Positions 12,358 through 23,218 of a stretch of DNA of 63,682 nucleotides are shown one piece after another. Each line of letters opens with the position of its first letter. Within the stretch, counting starts at the first letter, position 1. The stretch covers positions 1 through 63,682 of the forward strand of contig NZ_FQZF01000031.1 of assembly GCF_900141905.1 (NCBI RefSeq), written 5' to 3'. The translations under genes and the position numbers were made by a program. The notes under the pieces are model-generated. The model made no database searches, was not told the DNA's origin, and saw nothing but the letters and a program-made list of their open reading frames with translations. Source of the DNA: Muricoccus roseus (GTDB lineage: Bacteria > Pseudomonadota > Alphaproteobacteria > Acetobacterales > Acetobacteraceae).

Positions 12358-13300
12358 CGCGCATCCCCTTCGCCCCCCGCTGCATCCCGTCATGCCGCGC
12401 CTGCCGCACCATCCAGGCGCAGAGCTCGGGGAAAGGGATGCCGCGATAGGCCGCCTGCTCCGGCACCAGCGAAGTGGGCGTCATGCCGGGCTGGGTGTTC
12501 ACCTCCAGGAGCACGAGCCCTTCGGCGCCCGGGCGGGAATCGTCCCAGCGGAAGTCGGAGCGCGAGATGCCGCGGCAGCCCAGCGCCGCATGCGCCGCGA
12601 CGGCGACCTGCATCGCCCGGTCCCGCACCGCATCCGGCACGGGCGCGGGGATCGTGTGATGCGACCCGCCATCGGCATATTTCGCGTCGTAGTCGTAGAA
12701 GGCATGGCCCGTGGCGATCTCGGTCACGGCCAGGGCCCGGTCCTCCATCACCGCGACGGTCAGCTCCTTCCCCGGGATGAAGGGCTCCGCGATGATCTCG
12801 CCCCAGCGCCAGCCGGAAGCGATCTCGGCGCGGCGGTTGTCCCGCTCGCGCAGGATATGCACACCGACGGAGGAGCCCTCCCGCACCGGCTTCACCACAT
12901 AGGGCAGGGGGAAGGGATCGGCTTCCGCCAGCTCGCCGGCATCGAGCAGCCGGTGCGGCGCGACCGGCAGCCCGGCCGCCGCGAAGGCCGCCTTGGCCGC
13001 GGCCTTGTCCATCGCCACCGCCGAGGCGCGCAGCCCGGAATGCGTGTAGGGGATGCCCATCCAGTCCAGCACGCCCTGGATGCAGCCATCCTCGCCGAAG
13101 CGGCCATGCAGCGCGTTGAACACCACATCCGGGCGCGAGGCGGTGATGCCCGCCACCACCGCGCCGAGATCCGGCCCCGGATCGAAAGTGGTCACCTCGA
13201 AGCCCGCTTCCCGCAGCGCCTGCGCGATCTCGCGGCCGGAGGAAAGCGACACCTCGCGCTCGTTGGAGAGGCCGCCCAGAAGGACCGTGACGCGCGTCAT
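12347..13300 (-). CDS. ddl: D-alanine--D-alanine ligase
   Basis: Ddl joins two D-alanines for the peptidoglycan pentapeptide in an ATP-grasp reaction. The 317-residue protein has the N-terminal LLGGLSNEREVSLSSG block, VVKPVREGSSVGV in the ATP-grasp fold, the basic/acidic core ELTVAVME, and the Mg-binding end LLEVNTQPGMTPTSL. The ATG at 13300 overlaps the murB stop by 4 nt. The longer open frame reaching 13753 is murB sequence read in another frame. Confidence 0.96.
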   Translation of the reverse strand: MTRVTVLLGGLSNEREVSLSSGREIAQALREAGFEVTTFDPGPDLGAVVAGITASRPDVVFNALHGRFGEDGCIQGVLDWMGIPYTHSGLRASAVAMDKAAAKAAFAAAGLPVAPHRLLDAGELAEADPFPLPYVVKPVREGSSVGVHILRERDNRRAEIASGWRWGEIIAEPFIPGKELTVAVMEDRALAVTEIATGHAFYDYDAKYADGGSHHTIPAPVPDAVRDRAMQVAVAAHAALGCRGISRSDFRWDDSRPGAEGLVLLEVNTQPGMTPTSLVPEQAAYRGIPFPELCAWMVRQARHDGMQRGAKGMRDAA

Positions 13301-14202
13301 GCGGAACGCTCCCCGATGCGCCTGATCTCCCATTCCAGCGAGATGCCGGAATGGGCCAGCACGGCGGCGCGCACCGCCTCGCCGAGATCCTCCAGATCCG
13401 CGGCGGTGGCCGCGCAGGTGTTCAGGAGGAAGTTGCAGTGCTTCTCGCTCACCTGCGCGCCGCCCAGCACCTTGCCGCGGCAGCCCGCCGCGTCGATCAG
13501 CGCCCAGGCCTTGTGGCCCGGCGGGTTGGCGAAGGTGGAGCCGCCGGTGCGCGCCCGGACGGGCTGCGTCGCCTCGCGGCTCTCGCGGATATCGGCCATG
13601 CGCGCCGCGATCGCCTGCGCGTCGCCCGGCACGGCATGGAAGCGCGCCCGCACCACCACCCCGCCGGGCGGAAGCTGCGAGCGGCGATAGGTCAGCCGCA
13701 ACTCGGCGGCGCGGACGCGGAGCAGCCCGTCCACCGTCGCGATCTCGGCCCAATCCAGCCGGTCCGCCACCTCGGCGCCATAGGCGCCCGCATTCATCGC
13801 CACCGCGCCGCCGATGCTGCCGGGAATGCCCGAGAGGAATTCCAGCCCGGAAAGCCCGGCCGCCGCCGCATGCTCGGCCACCGTCGCATCCAGCGCCGCG
13901 GCCCCCGCCACCACGCCATCGGCCTCGACCTCGACATCGCCGAAGCCCCGGGCCAGGCGCAGCACGATGCCGCGCACGCCGCCATCCCGCACGATGAGGT
14001 TGGAGGCCGCGCCCATCACGGTGATCGGCGCCTCGGCCCGGCGCAGAAGGCGCAGCAGGTCATCGACATCCGCCGGGCGCACCAGCCAGTCGGCCGGCCC
14101 GCCCACGCGGAACCAGGTCGCCGCCCCCAGCGGCGCATCCCGCTGCACGCGGCCGCGCAGCGGGGGGAGGGGGCTTTCCGTCATGCTGACGGAGGCGCTC
14201 AT
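13297..14202 (-). CDS. murB: UDP-N-acetylenolpyruvoylglucosamine reductase MurB
   Basis: MurB is a FAD enzyme that reduces the enolpyruvyl group to make UDP-MurNAc. The 301-residue protein shows the FAD-binding [11 protein letters not shown] and [18 protein letters not shown] motifs, the YRRSQLP region and the catalytic serine/glutamate region around [12 protein letters not shown]. It overlaps murC by 4 nt (ATGA) and ddl by 4 nt. Confidence 0.96.
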   Translation of the reverse strand: MSASVSMTESPLPPLRGRVQRDAPLGAATWFRVGGPADWLVRPADVDDLLRLLRRAEAPITVMGAASNLIVRDGGVRGIVLRLARGFGDVEVEADGVVAGAAALDATVAEHAAAAGLSGLEFLSGIPGSIGGAVAMNAGAYGAEVADRLDWAEIATVDGLLRVRAAELRLTYRRSQLPPGGVVVRARFHAVPGDAQAIAARMADIRESREATQPVRARTGGSTFANPPGHKAWALIDAAGCRGKVLGGAQVSEKHCNFLLNTCAATAADLEDLGEAVRAAVLAHSGISLEWEIRRIGERSA

Positions 14203-15641
14203 GCGGCGCCCTTGATGCGGCGCGGGCCGGTCTTGGCCTGCAGCTCGGCGAGCTGCGCGGGCAGGGCATGGGCCCAGCCCGTGATGTTGCCGGCGCCGAG
14301 GCAGACGACGTAGTCGCCCGGCCGGGCGATGGCATGCACCATTTCCGCCAGATGGTCCGGCCCCGGCAGCGGCACCACGCTGCGATGGCCATGGGCGCGC
14401 AGCCCCTCCACCAGCGCATCCTGGTCTCGCCCCTCGATGGGCTGCTCCCCGGCGGCATAGACATCGGCGACGATGACGGTGCCGGCGTCGTTCATGCAGG
14501 TGCAGAAATCGTCGAACAGCGCGTCCAGCCGGGAATAGCGGTGCGGCTGCACCACGGCGACCACGTCGCGCGCGCCCGCCTGCCGCGCGGCCTTCAGCAC
14601 AGCCGCGATCTCCACGGGATGATGGCCATAATCGTCAATCACGGTGATGCCGCCAGCTTCCCCGGCGCGGGTGAAGCGGCGCTTAACGCCCTTGAACCCG
14701 GCGAGCGCCATGCGGATCGTCTCCTCCGGCACCTCCATCTCCACGCCGATGGCGATGGCCGCCAGCGCGTTGAGGACGTTGTGTTGACCGAGCATCGGCA
14801 GGCGGAAGGGCTTGAAGGCGCGGGACCGGCGGGTGACGCGGTCCTGCACCACCACCTCGAAGGTGGCGCCCATGCGGTCCGTGATCACGCGCTCGGCCCG
14901 CACATCCGCCTGGGGGGAAAAGCCATAGGTGATTAGGCGCCGGTCGGAGAGGCGCGGGATCATCGCCTGCACCTCCGGGTGGTCGGCGCAGAGAACCGCG
15001 AAGCCGTAGAAGGGGATGTTGCCGACGAACTGGGCGTAGCCCTCCTTCATCGCATCCGCCGTGCCCCAGTGGTCCAAATGCTCGGCATCCATGTTGGTGA
15101 CCACGGCCACCACGGCGGGAAGCTTCAGGAAGGAGCCGTCGCTCTCATCCGCCTCCACCACCATCCACTCGCCGGCACCGAGCCGGGTGTTGGTGCCATA
15201 GGCGTTGATGATCCCGCCATTGATGACCGTCGGGTCGATCTTCGCCGCTTCCAGCACACAGGCGACGAGGCTGGTGGTGGTGGTCTTGCCATGGGTGCCG
15301 CCGATGGCGATGGACCATTTCAGCCGCATCAGCTCGGCCAGCATCTCGGCGCGCCGCACCACGGGCAGGAAGCGCGCCCGCGCGGCCTGCACCTCGGGAT
15401 TGTCCTTCTTCACCGCCGAGGAGATGACGACGACCTGCGCCTCGCCCAGATTGGCCGCGTCATGCCCGATGGAGACGGGGATGCCCGCCTCGCGCAGGCG
15501 GGTGACGTTGTAGCCCTCCGCGATGTCGCTGCCCTGCACCTGGTAGCCGAGATTGTGCAGCACCTCCGCGATGCCGGACATGCCGATGCCGCCGATGCCG
15601 ACGAAGTGGATAGGGCCGATGTTCAGCGGCAGGGCGCGCAT
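14199..15641 (-). CDS. murC: UDP-N-acetylmuramate--L-alanine ligase MurC
   Basis: MurC adds the first amino acid of the stem peptide. The ATG at 15641 gives 480 residues with the N-terminal [15 protein letters not shown] loop, the P-loop [11 protein letters not shown], the catalytic EADESDGS block, and the C-terminal HPVEIAAVL and QPHRYSR region. It starts 1 nt after the murG stop and overlaps murB by 4 nt. A 15-codon upstream extension lies within the murG end and was not used. Confidence 0.97.
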   Translation of the reverse strand: MRALPLNIGPIHFVGIGGIGMSGIAEVLHNLGYQVQGSDIAEGYNVTRLREAGIPVSIGHDAANLGEAQVVVISSAVKKDNPEVQAARARFLPVVRRAEMLAELMRLKWSIAIGGTHGKTTTTSLVACVLEAAKIDPTVINGGIINAYGTNTRLGAGEWMVVEADESDGSFLKLPAVVAVVTNMDAEHLDHWGTADAMKEGYAQFVGNIPFYGFAVLCADHPEVQAMIPRLSDRRLITYGFSPQADVRAERVITDRMGATFEVVVQDRVTRRSRAFKPFRLPMLGQHNVLNALAAIAIGVEMEVPEETIRMALAGFKGVKRRFTRAGEAGGITVIDDYGHHPVEIAAVLKAARQAGARDVVAVVQPHRYSRLDALFDDFCTCMNDAGTVIVADVYAAGEQPIEGRDQDALVEGLRAHGHRSVVPLPGPDHLAEMVHAIARPGDYVVCLGAGNITGWAHALPAQLAELQAKTGPRRIKGAA

Positions 15642-15642
15642 A

Positions 15643-16782
15643 TCAGGCTGCTTTCCCCAAGGAGGGCTGCGGCGTTTCGGCCACAAGGGACAGAACCCGG
15701 TCCGCCAGCCTCTCGGCCGCGTCCGGTCTTCCCAGGGATGCCGCAGCCCGGGCCGCTTCGTCCAGGGTTTCCGGTGCGAGAATCCGATTTTTCAGCGCCG
15801 TTGCAAGGGATTCCGCCGTAAAGCTCCCTTGGAACATCACCTCGGCCGCGCCGGATGCCGAAAGGGAACGGGCGTTCTCGCTTTGATGGTCGTCGATAGC
15901 ATGCGGCAGCGGCACGAGAATGCTCGGCCGCCCGGCGCAGGCGATCTCGGCCACCGTCGAGGCCCCGGCGCGCGCGATGACGAGATGTGCGGCCCTGTAG
16001 CGGGCATCGACATCGCCGAAGAAGGGCGCCAGCTCCGCCCTCACCCCCGCCGCGGCATAGGCGGTGCGGGTGCGATCCATGTCCTCCTGCCGGCATTGCT
16101 GCACGACGCGAAGGCGCCGTCGCAACTGTGGAGGAAGCGCGGCGATGGCGGCCGGCACCACATCGGCGAAGATGCGCGCGCCCAGCGAGCCGCCCAGGAC
16201 GAAGACCCGCATCTCCTCCAGCGGCGGCTGGTAGCCCTGCCCATGCAGCGCCGCGATGGCGGGGCGCACGGGATTGCCCAGCACCTCCGCCCGCAGGCCC
16301 GCCGGGACGCGCCGCGTGCCCTCGAAGCACAGCGCGAGCAGGTCCGCCCCGCGCGCCAGCGCCCGGTTCGCCCGGCCGAGCACCGCATTCTGCTCGTGCA
16401 GCACCACCACGGGCCGACGAGCTGCCGGCAGCAGCCGCGCCGCGACCAGGGGCGGCACCGAGGGATAGCCGCCGAAGCCCACCACGGCGGAGGGGTTGAG
16501 GTCGAGCAGCAGGCGCCGTGCCTCCAGCGTGCCGCGCGCCAGCGCCACCGCGCCCCGCGCCGCGCCCAGCACGCCATGGCCGGCGAGGCCCGAGCCCTTC
16601 AACACGAAGCGCTCCGCATTGGCGAAGACCGGGCTGGCCAGGGCGGAGGAGCGGGCGTCGGTCATCAGCGCGATCCGCTCGCCGCGCCGGATCAGCGCGG
16701 CGGCCAGCGCCTCGGCCGGGAAGAAGTGTCCGCCCGTCCCGCCGGCGGCGATGACGATCGGCCGCGCCCCGGGCCCCCTCAC
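15643..16782 (-). CDS. murG: Lipid II synthase MurG (GlcNAc transferase)
   Basis: MurG transfers GlcNAc to lipid I at the inner face of the membrane. The start is a GTG at 16782 whose last bases form the ftsW stop (GTGA). The product has 379 residues with the N-terminal glycine loop [12 protein letters not shown], the second G-loop VLGGSLGAR, and the UDP-GlcNAc block [19 protein letters not shown]. The frame is open much farther upstream, but that part is ftsW and murD in the wrong frame. Confidence 0.95.
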   Translation of the reverse strand: MRGPGARPIVIAAGGTGGHFFPAEALAAALIRRGERIALMTDARSSALASPVFANAERFVLKGSGLAGHGVLGAARGAVALARGTLEARRLLLDLNPSAVVGFGGYPSVPPLVAARLLPAARRPVVVLHEQNAVLGRANRALARGADLLALCFEGTRRVPAGLRAEVLGNPVRPAIAALHGQGYQPPLEEMRVFVLGGSLGARIFADVVPAAIAALPPQLRRRLRVVQQCRQEDMDRTRTAYAAAGVRAELAPFFGDVDARYRAAHLVIARAGASTVAEIACAGRPSILVPLPHAIDDHQSENARSLSASGAAEVMFQGSFTAESLATALKNRILAPETLDEAARAAASLGRPDAAERLADRVLSLVAETPQPSLGKAA

Positions 16783-17933
16783 CGATAACCCCCTTGGGCC
16801 GCCCCTTCCTCGCCCCGGTTCATCCGCCTCCGCGTGAGGGCCAGCAGGAAGCCCATGCCCAGCGCGATGGCGATGACGGAGGAGCCGCCATAGGAGACGA
16901 AGGGCAGGGTCATGCCCTTGGTCGGGATCAGGTGCAGGGAGGACGCCATGTTGATGAAGGCCTGCAGCCCGAACTGGGTCAGCAGCCCGGCCGCGGCCAG
17001 GATGACATAGAGGTCCGTCTCGGCCAGCAGCCGCATCAGCCCGCGCACCACCACGAAGGTGAAGAGCCCGAGGATGAAGAGACAGATGAGCAGGCCGAAC
17101 TCCTCGCCCACCACGGCAAAGACGAAGTCCGCATGGGCGTCGGGCAGCACGTTCTTCATCCGGCCCTCGCCAGGGCCCACGCCCATCATCCCGCCGGCGC
17201 CGAAGGCTTCCAGCGCCACATCCACCTGGTAGTTCGCGCCGCCCTCGCCGAAGAGGAACTGGTCCACGCGCCGCTGGACGTGGTGGAACACGAAATAGGC
17301 GCCGACCAGGCCGGAGACGCCGAGCCCGCCGAGCGCCGCCACGATGGCCAGGTTGATGCCGGCGACGAAGACCTGGGTGAAGAACACCGTGGTGACCACC
17401 AGCAGCATGCCGATATCCGGCTGGCGCTGCAGCACCAGTGCCACCAGCCCGTAGAGGCCGAGTACGATGGCCCAGGCCACCCAGCCCCGCCGCCCCGCCG
17501 TCTTCGCCTCCGCGATCAGCCAGGCGGCGACCACGGCGAAGCAGGGCTTGAGGAATTCGGACGGCTGGAGCGAGCCGAGCATCGGCAGGTTCAGCCAGCG
17601 CCGCGCGCCCTTCACCTCCGCGCCGATCACCAGGGTCGCCATGGTCAGCAGCAGCGCGCCGGCAAAGCCGAGCAGGGCCAGCCGCTTCACCCCCTTCGGG
17701 CTCAGCAGCGAAATGCCCGCCATGACCGCCGAGGCGCCGGCCAGGTAAACCACCTGACGGACGAAGAACATGTTGCGGGAGGAGGCGCCGATGCGCTCGG
17801 CCACCGCCGGCGCGGCGGCCAGCACCATCACATAGCCGAAGAAGACGAGGGTCAGCAGGGCCGCCAGGGTCCAGCGGTCCACGCTCCACCACCAGCGCCC
17901 GAGGGTGGATGTATCGGCGCGCGACAGGGCCAT
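16779..17933 (-). CDS. ftsW: SEDS peptidoglycan polymerase FtsW
   Basis: FtsW is the divisome glycosyltransferase that polymerises lipid II together with FtsI. The 384-residue protein is strongly hydrophobic with about ten membrane segments. It has the SEDS features GARRWLNLPMLGSLQPSE, the QPDIG motif, the loop with VGPGEGRMKNVLPDAHADFVFAVVGEE and the end FVSYGGSS. Its start shares one base with the murD stop (TGATG), and it overlaps murG by 4 nt. Confidence 0.96.
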   Translation of the reverse strand: MALSRADTSTLGRWWWSVDRWTLAALLTLVFFGYVMVLAAAPAVAERIGASSRNMFFVRQVVYLAGASAVMAGISLLSPKGVKRLALLGFAGALLLTMATLVIGAEVKGARRWLNLPMLGSLQPSEFLKPCFAVVAAWLIAEAKTAGRRGWVAWAIVLGLYGLVALVLQRQPDIGMLLVVTTVFFTQVFVAGINLAIVAALGGLGVSGLVGAYFVFHHVQRRVDQFLFGEGGANYQVDVALEAFGAGGMMGVGPGEGRMKNVLPDAHADFVFAVVGEEFGLLICLFILGLFTFVVVRGLMRLLAETDLYVILAAAGLLTQFGLQAFINMASSLHLIPTKGMTLPFVSYGGSSVIAIALGMGFLLALTRRRMNRGEEGAAQGGYR

Positions 17934-19288
17934 CAGGCGGCCTCCGCTTCACGGTTGAGAAGATCGGCGACCAGCGCGCGGAAGGCATCGCCCCGCGCCT
18001 CGAAGCTGCGGAACTGGTCGAAGGAGGCGCAGGCCGGGGAGAGCAGCACCGCCCCGCTTCCCGTGCGCCGCGCCGCCTCCAGCGCGGCGGGCACCGCCGC
18101 CTCCAGCGTGGTGACGGTCCGGTGCGGCACGCCATGGGCGGCGAGGGTGGCGGCGAATTCCTCCGCCGCCTGGCCGATGAGAAGCGCCTCCGCCACGCGC
18201 GGGAACCATTGGGCAAGCGGGGCGATCCCCCCCGCCTTCGGCACCCCGCCCGCGATCCAGACCACCCGTTCCTGGCAGGCCAGCGCATAGGCGGCGCTGT
18301 CCGCATTCGTCGCCTTGCTGTCGTTCAGAAAGGCGATGCCGTCGATCTCGCCCACCCGCTCCTGCCGGTGCGGCAGGCCGGGATAGGTGAGCAGCGCGGC
18401 CGCCACCACCTCCCGAGAAATTCCGAGGCCGAAGGCCAGGGCGCTGGCGGCTGCCGCATTCTGCGCGTTATGCGGGCCGGGCAGGGCCGCGGCGCGGGAC
18501 AGATCCGCGATCACCCCGGTCTCGTCGCGCAGCAGCGGGCCCTCGGCCCAGATGCCGCCGGGCTGGGGCGTGCTGCCGGAAATCCGCACCATGGAGCCGC
18601 AATGCGCGGCCGCCACGGCCCGCGTCTCCGCGTCGTCCATGCCGAAAACCGCAACCGCATTGCCCTGCATCACCCGCGCCTTGGCCGCGGCATAGCCGGC
18701 CATGTCGCCATGCCGGTCCAGATGGTCCGGGGAGAGGTTCAGCAGCGCGCCCAGATCGAACCGCGCCTGGTCCAGCCGCTCCGCCGAATAGGAGGACATC
18801 TCGAGGATATAGGCCCCGGAATCGGGCAGCACGGGCATGTCGAGCGCCGCCGGGCCGAGATTGCCGCCCGTGGCCACCGCCATGCCGGCCGCGCGCGCGA
18901 GGTGGTCCAGCAGCGCCGTGGTGGTGGACTTGCCGTTCGTGCCGGTGATGCCGACGAAGCGCGCCTTGCTTCCCGCCGCCCGCACCGCGCGGAAGAGGAA
19001 CTCCACGTCGCAGAGGACCGGCGCGCCGATCGACGCCGCCCGCTGCGCCACCGGATGCGCCTTCGCGCCCCGGTGCGGGATGCCCGGCGAGATCATCAGC
19101 AGGTCGAAATCGGTGGGCTGCCCGACGGTCAGCCCGGCCGCCTTCGCGGCGTCCCGCGCCACCTCGCCATCATCCCAGGCCGTGACATCGGCGCCCCATT
19201 CGCGCAGGCGCAGGGCCGCCGGAAGCCCGGCCCGCCCCAGGCCGAGCACCGCGATCCGGCTTCCGGCGAAGGGGCGCATGCCGCTCAC
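17933..19288 (-). CDS. murD: UDP-N-acetylmuramoylalanine--D-glutamate ligase MurD
   Basis: MurD adds D-glutamate to UDP-MurNAc-Ala. The 451-residue protein has the P-loop [15 protein letters not shown], the [11 protein letters not shown] block, DHLDRHG, the carbamoyl-lysine region [12 protein letters not shown] and the C-terminal [12 protein letters not shown]. The start is a GTG at 19288 overlapping the mraY stop (GTGA); an ATG at 19279 is the alternative. Confidence 0.96.
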   Translation of the reverse strand: MSGMRPFAGSRIAVLGLGRAGLPAALRLREWGADVTAWDDGEVARDAAKAAGLTVGQPTDFDLLMISPGIPHRGAKAHPVAQRAASIGAPVLCDVEFLFRAVRAAGSKARFVGITGTNGKSTTTALLDHLARAAGMAVATGGNLGPAALDMPVLPDSGAYILEMSSYSAERLDQARFDLGALLNLSPDHLDRHGDMAGYAAAKARVMQGNAVAVFGMDDAETRAVAAAHCGSMVRISGSTPQPGGIWAEGPLLRDETGVIADLSRAAALPGPHNAQNAAAASALAFGLGISREVVAAALLTYPGLPHRQERVGEIDGIAFLNDSKATNADSAAYALACQERVVWIAGGVPKAGGIAPLAQWFPRVAEALLIGQAAEEFAATLAAHGVPHRTVTTLEAAVPAALEAARRTGSGAVLLSPACASFDQFRSFEARGDAFRALVADLLNREAEAA

Positions 19289-20370
19289 CGGATCTTCAGC
19301 GTGGAAAGGCCGACCAGGGCCAGGATCATGGAGATGATCCAGAAACGGATCACGATGGTTGGCTCCGCCCAGCCCTTCTTCTCGAAATGATGGTGCAGCG
19401 GCGCCATGAGGAAGACCCGCCGCCCCGTGCGCTTGAACCAGAAGACCTGGATGACGACCGACAGCGTCTCGACCACGAACACGCCGCCGACGATGGCCAG
19501 CACCACCTCATGCTTCGTCGCCACCGCCACAGCGCCGAGCGCGCCGCCGAGGGCGAGGCTGCCCGTATCGCCCATGAACACCGCGGCCGGCGGCGCGTTG
19601 AACCAGAGGAAGCCCAGCCCCGCGCCGATCAGCGCCGAGCAGAACACCGCCAGCTCGCCCGTGCCCGGCACGAAATGCAGCTGCAGGTAGTCGGAGAAGA
19701 CGCGGTTGCCGACGAGATAGGCGATCAGCGCGAAGACGCCGGCCGCGATCATCACCGGCACGATGGCCAGCCCGTCCAGCCCATCCGTCAGGTTCACGGC
19801 GTTGGAGGCGCCGACGATGACCAGCATTCCCACCAGCGGGAAGAAGATGCCGAAGGGGATCATCAGCTCCTTGAACACGGGCAGGGTCAGGCTGCTGTCC
19901 AGCCCCGGCGGCAGGAACCACAGGATGGCCACCGCCACCATCAGCCCCAGGCCGAACTGCACCACCAGCTTGCCGCGCGCGGAGACGCCCTTGGTGTTCC
20001 GCTTCGTCACCTTCAGCCAGTCATCGGCGAAGCCCAGCAGCCCGAAGCCGAGTGTGACCAGAAGCACCGCCCAGACCATACCGTTGCGCAGGTCCGCCCA
20101 GAGAAGCGTGGACACGGTGAGCGCGAGCAGGATCAGCACGCCGCCCATGGTGGGCGTGCCCTTCTTCTCGATCAGGTGGCGCTCCGGCCCGTCCGTGCGA
20201 ATGGGCTGCCCGCCCCGCTGGAAGCCGCGCAGCCAGCGGATCACCATCGGCCCGAAGAGCATCGAGACGATCAGCGCCGTGATGCAGGCCGCGCCGGCAC
20301 GGAAGGTGAGGTAGCGCAGCAGGTTGAAGATGATGAGGTCGCCAGGGCCGGCGAGCAGGGCGGGGATCAT
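19285..20370 (-). CDS. mraY: Phospho-MurNAc-pentapeptide transferase MraY
   Basis: MraY makes lipid I from UDP-MurNAc-pentapeptide and undecaprenyl phosphate in the inner membrane. The 361-residue protein has ten predicted membrane segments, KKGTPTMGG, the acidic [27 protein letters not shown] and the histidine-rich [13 protein letters not shown] loop. It overlaps murF and murD by 4 nt on each side. Confidence 0.97.
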   Translation of the reverse strand: MIPALLAGPGDLIIFNLLRYLTFRAGAACITALIVSMLFGPMVIRWLRGFQRGGQPIRTDGPERHLIEKKGTPTMGGVLILLALTVSTLLWADLRNGMVWAVLLVTLGFGLLGFADDWLKVTKRNTKGVSARGKLVVQFGLGLMVAVAILWFLPPGLDSSLTLPVFKELMIPFGIFFPLVGMLVIVGASNAVNLTDGLDGLAIVPVMIAAGVFALIAYLVGNRVFSDYLQLHFVPGTGELAVFCSALIGAGLGFLWFNAPPAAVFMGDTGSLALGGALGAVAVATKHEVVLAIVGGVFVVETLSVVIQVFWFKRTGRRVFLMAPLHHHFEKKGWAEPTIVIRFWIISMILALVGLSTLKIR

Positions 20371-21746
20371 GCCGCGGCTCCCTGGCCGCCAAGGCCCTTG
20401 ATGGCGCGCACCACCACCGCCATGCGGCTGCCGAGCGAGCCCTTGACCAGCACCGCGTCCCGCGCGCGCAGCGCATCGGCCACCATCGGCGCCAGCGCCG
20501 CGCTATCGGCCGCATGCGCGCCGCGCTTCCCCGCGGGAAGCGCGTCGTGCAGCGCCGCCATCTGCGGGCCGCAGGTGAAGACGAGGTCGGCGCAGTCCGC
20601 CGCATCCGCGGCCAGCGCGGCATGCATGGCCACTCCCTCGTCACCCAGTTCCAACATGTCGCCCATCACCGCCACCCGCCGCATTCCCTTCTGAGCCGCC
20701 AGGACGGCAAGGGCCGCACGCATGGAGGTCGTATTGGCATTGTAAGATTCATCGAGCAGCAGCACCGTGCCGCCCGGGACGGGGATTGCCACGCGCGCCC
20801 CCCGCCCGGCCAGCGCGGAAAACGCAGAGAGCCCTTCAGCAAAACGCGATGGATCGGCCCCCAGCGCCCGCGCGGCCGCGAGCGCCGCCACCGCATTCAT
20901 CGCCATGTGCCGCCCGGGAACCCCGAGGGTGACGGCGAATTCATCCCCGTCGAGTCCGACGCGGAAGGACTGCCGGTCCGCGCCGCCCTCCCAGCGCAGG
21001 AGCCGCGCGTCGCCGCTCTCGCCGAAGGTGATCACGGAGGCACCCGCCGCCTCGGCGCGACGCCGCAACAGCCCGGCCTGCGGGCCTTCCGCCGGCAGCA
21101 CCGCGACGCCGCCCGGCTCCAGCCCGGCGACGATGTCCGCCTTCTCCTGGGCGATCGTCTCCATGGAGCCGAGCCGCCCGAGATGCGCCGGCGCGATGGT
21201 GGTGATCACCGCCACATGCGGCCGGGCGAGGCGCGAGAGCGGCGCGATCTCGCCCCGCGTGTTCATCCCGATCTCGATCACGCCGTACACGGCCGAAACC
21301 GGCATGCGGGCGAGGGTGAGGGGCACGCCCCAATGGTTGTTGTAGCTGGCCACCGCCGCATGCACCGCGCCGCAGGCCAAAAGCCCCGCGGCGAGCATTT
21401 CCTTCGTGCTGGTCTTGCCCACGCTGCCTGTCACGGCGACGAAGCGCGCGGCGGAGCGCGCCCGCCCGGCAACCCCCAGGGAGGTCAGCCCGGCCAGCGT
21501 CTCCGCCACCCGCAGCAGCGGCCCGGAACCGGGGATGTCGCGGTCCACCATCGCGCAGGCCGCCCCGCGCGCCAGCGCATCCGGCACGAAGTCATGCCCA
21601 TCCCGCGCGTCGCGCAGCGCGACGAAGAGATCGCCCGGCCCGATCGCCCGGCTGTCGATGGAGACGCCGGTGATGGCGACGCCATCCGGCACCGTGCCCC
21701 CCGTGGCCGCGCGGAGCGAGGCCGATTCCCAGAGAGGCGCGGTCAC
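20367..21746 (-). CDS. murF: UDP-MurNAc-tripeptide--D-Ala-D-Ala ligase MurF
   Basis: MurF adds the D-Ala-D-Ala dipeptide to complete the stem pentapeptide. The 459-residue protein has an N-terminal [14 protein letters not shown] substrate domain, the P-loop [37 protein letters not shown] and [13 protein letters not shown]. Both ends overlap neighbours by 4 nt. Confidence 0.97.
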   Translation of the reverse strand: MTAPLWESASLRAATGGTVPDGVAITGVSIDSRAIGPGDLFVALRDARDGHDFVPDALARGAACAMVDRDIPGSGPLLRVAETLAGLTSLGVAGRARSAARFVAVTGSVGKTSTKEMLAAGLLACGAVHAAVASYNNHWGVPLTLARMPVSAVYGVIEIGMNTRGEIAPLSRLARPHVAVITTIAPAHLGRLGSMETIAQEKADIVAGLEPGGVAVLPAEGPQAGLLRRRAEAAGASVITFGESGDARLLRWEGGADRQSFRVGLDGDEFAVTLGVPGRHMAMNAVAALAAARALGADPSRFAEGLSAFSALAGRGARVAIPVPGGTVLLLDESYNANTTSMRAALAVLAAQKGMRRVAVMGDMLELGDEGVAMHAALAADAADCADLVFTCGPQMAALHDALPAGKRGAHAADSAALAPMVADALRARDAVLVKGSLGSRMAVVVRAIKGLGGQGAAA

Positions 21747-23218
21747 GAGAGGGTTCCCGCCAGGCGCCGCACCACCTCGACATCATCGAAGGGGTGGATC
21801 ACCCCCGCGATGGTCTGCCCGCTTTCATGCCCCTTGCCGGCGACCGCCAGCACCTCGCCCGGCCCGAGCGCCGCCATGGCCTCCGCAATCGCGGCCTCGC
21901 GCCCGCCGATATCGACGGCGCCGGGGCAGGCGGCGAGCACGGCGGCGCGGATCGCCGCCGGATCCTCGCTGCGCGGATTGTCATCCGTCACCACCACCCG
22001 GTCGGCATGCCGCGCGGCCGCGAAGCCCATCAGCGGCCGCTTGCCGGGGTCACGGTCCCCGCCCGCGCCGAACACCACATGCAGCCGCGCCGCATGGGGC
22101 CGCAGCGCGAGCAGCAGCCGCTCCAGCGCATCCGGCGTGTGCGCGTAATCGACATAGACGGCGGCACCGTTCGGCAGCCGCGCCGCGAGCTCCATCCGCC
22201 CGCGCACGCCCGCCAGATGGGGCAGGGCGCGCAGCACCCGGTCCGCCGGCATGCCGGTGGCGACGGCGAGGGCGGCGGCCACCATCACGTTGTCGGCCTG
22301 GTAGCGGCCGACGAGCGGCAGATGCACCGCCTCCCGCCGGCCGAAGAGGCTGATCTCGATCTCCTGCCCATCCGCCTTCGGCGCGTGGCGCAGCAGGCGC
22401 AGGTCCGATCCGGCCTCGCCCACGGTCAGAAGCCGCAGCTTGCGGCTGGCCGCGATGGCGCGCAGGGCGGCCAGCGTCGCGCCCTCCATATCCGCATTCA
22501 CCACCGCCGGGCGGCCGGGCTCCAGCAGCGTGTCGAACAGCCGGAGCTTGGCCGCCCGGTAGGCCTCGATGGTGCCGTGATAGTCCAGGTGGTCACGCGT
22601 GAGGTTCGAGAACCCCGCCCCGGCGAGCGCCACCCCATCCAGCCGCCGCTGCTCCAGCCCATGGGAGGACGCCTCCATCGCGGCATGCGTCACCCCGCCG
22701 CGCGCGATGGCTGCGAGCGTGGCGTGCAGGGAGACCGGATCGGGCGTGGTCAGCGAGGGGCCCTGCGGGAACCCGTCGGCCACCAGCCCCAGCGTGCCCA
22801 TGGAGGCGGCGCGGGAGCCGCCATCGGCCCAGATCTGGCGGAGGAAGTCGGCCGTGCTCGTCTTGCCGTTGGTGCCGGTGACGGCCACCACCGTGCCGGG
22901 CTGCACGCCATGGAAGCGCGCGGCCATCAGGGCCAGCGCCCGCCGCGGGTCGCGCGCGGTCAGCAGCGGGCGGGGTGGCACGCCGGGCGGCCATTCCGTA
23001 CCCTCCGGCGCCAGCACGGCGGCGGCGCCGCGGCGCACGGCCTCCTCGATATGCGTGCGCCCGTCGGTGCGCGCGCCGGGCAGCGCGGCGAAGAGCGCGC
23101 CCGGCACCACCTGGCGGCTGTCCGCCGTCAGCGCCGTCACATCCGGCCGGTCCTCGATCCCCGGGGCGAAGCGCCTCTCGATCGGGTCCAGCCGGGCCAT
23201 CAGCTCATCGAGCCTCAT
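21743..23218 (-). CDS. murE: UDP-MurNAc-tripeptide synthetase MurE (meso-diaminopimelate adding)
   Basis: MurE adds the third stem residue. The 491-residue protein has TADSRQVVPGALFAAL, the P-loop TGTNGKTSTADF, TRDHLDYHGTIEAY, and the amino-acid selectivity motif DNPRSEDP. The arginine in DNPR marks meso-diaminopimelate specificity, so the peptidoglycan should be the usual Gram-negative A1-gamma type. The start overlaps ftsI by 14 nt. Confidence 0.97.
   Translation of the reverse strand: MRLDELMARLDPIERRFAPGIEDRPDVTALTADSRQVVPGALFAALPGARTDGRTHIEEAVRRGAAAVLAPEGTEWPPGVPPRPLLTARDPRRALALMAARFHGVQPGTVVAVTGTNGKTSTADFLRQIWADGGSRAASMGTLGLVADGFPQGPSLTTPDPVSLHATLAAIARGGVTHAAMEASSHGLEQRRLDGVALAGAGFSNLTRDHLDYHGTIEAYRAAKLRLFDTLLEPGRPAVVNADMEGATLAALRAIAASRKLRLLTVGEAGSDLRLLRHAPKADGQEIEISLFGRREAVHLPLVGRYQADNVMVAAALAVATGMPADRVLRALPHLAGVRGRMELAARLPNGAAVYVDYAHTPDALERLLLALRPHAARLHVVFGAGGDRDPGKRPLMGFAAARHADRVVVTDDNPRSEDPAAIRAAVLAACPGAVDIGGREAAIAEAMAALGPGEVLAVAGKGHESGQTIAGVIHPFDDVEVVRRLAGTLS

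Noticed and set aside
15643-18306. An 887-residue murG 'fusion'
   Set aside because: The first ~500 residues are ftsW and murD sequence in another frame, Arg/Gly-rich and motif-free. The real murG begins at the GTG at 16782 overlapping the ftsW stop.
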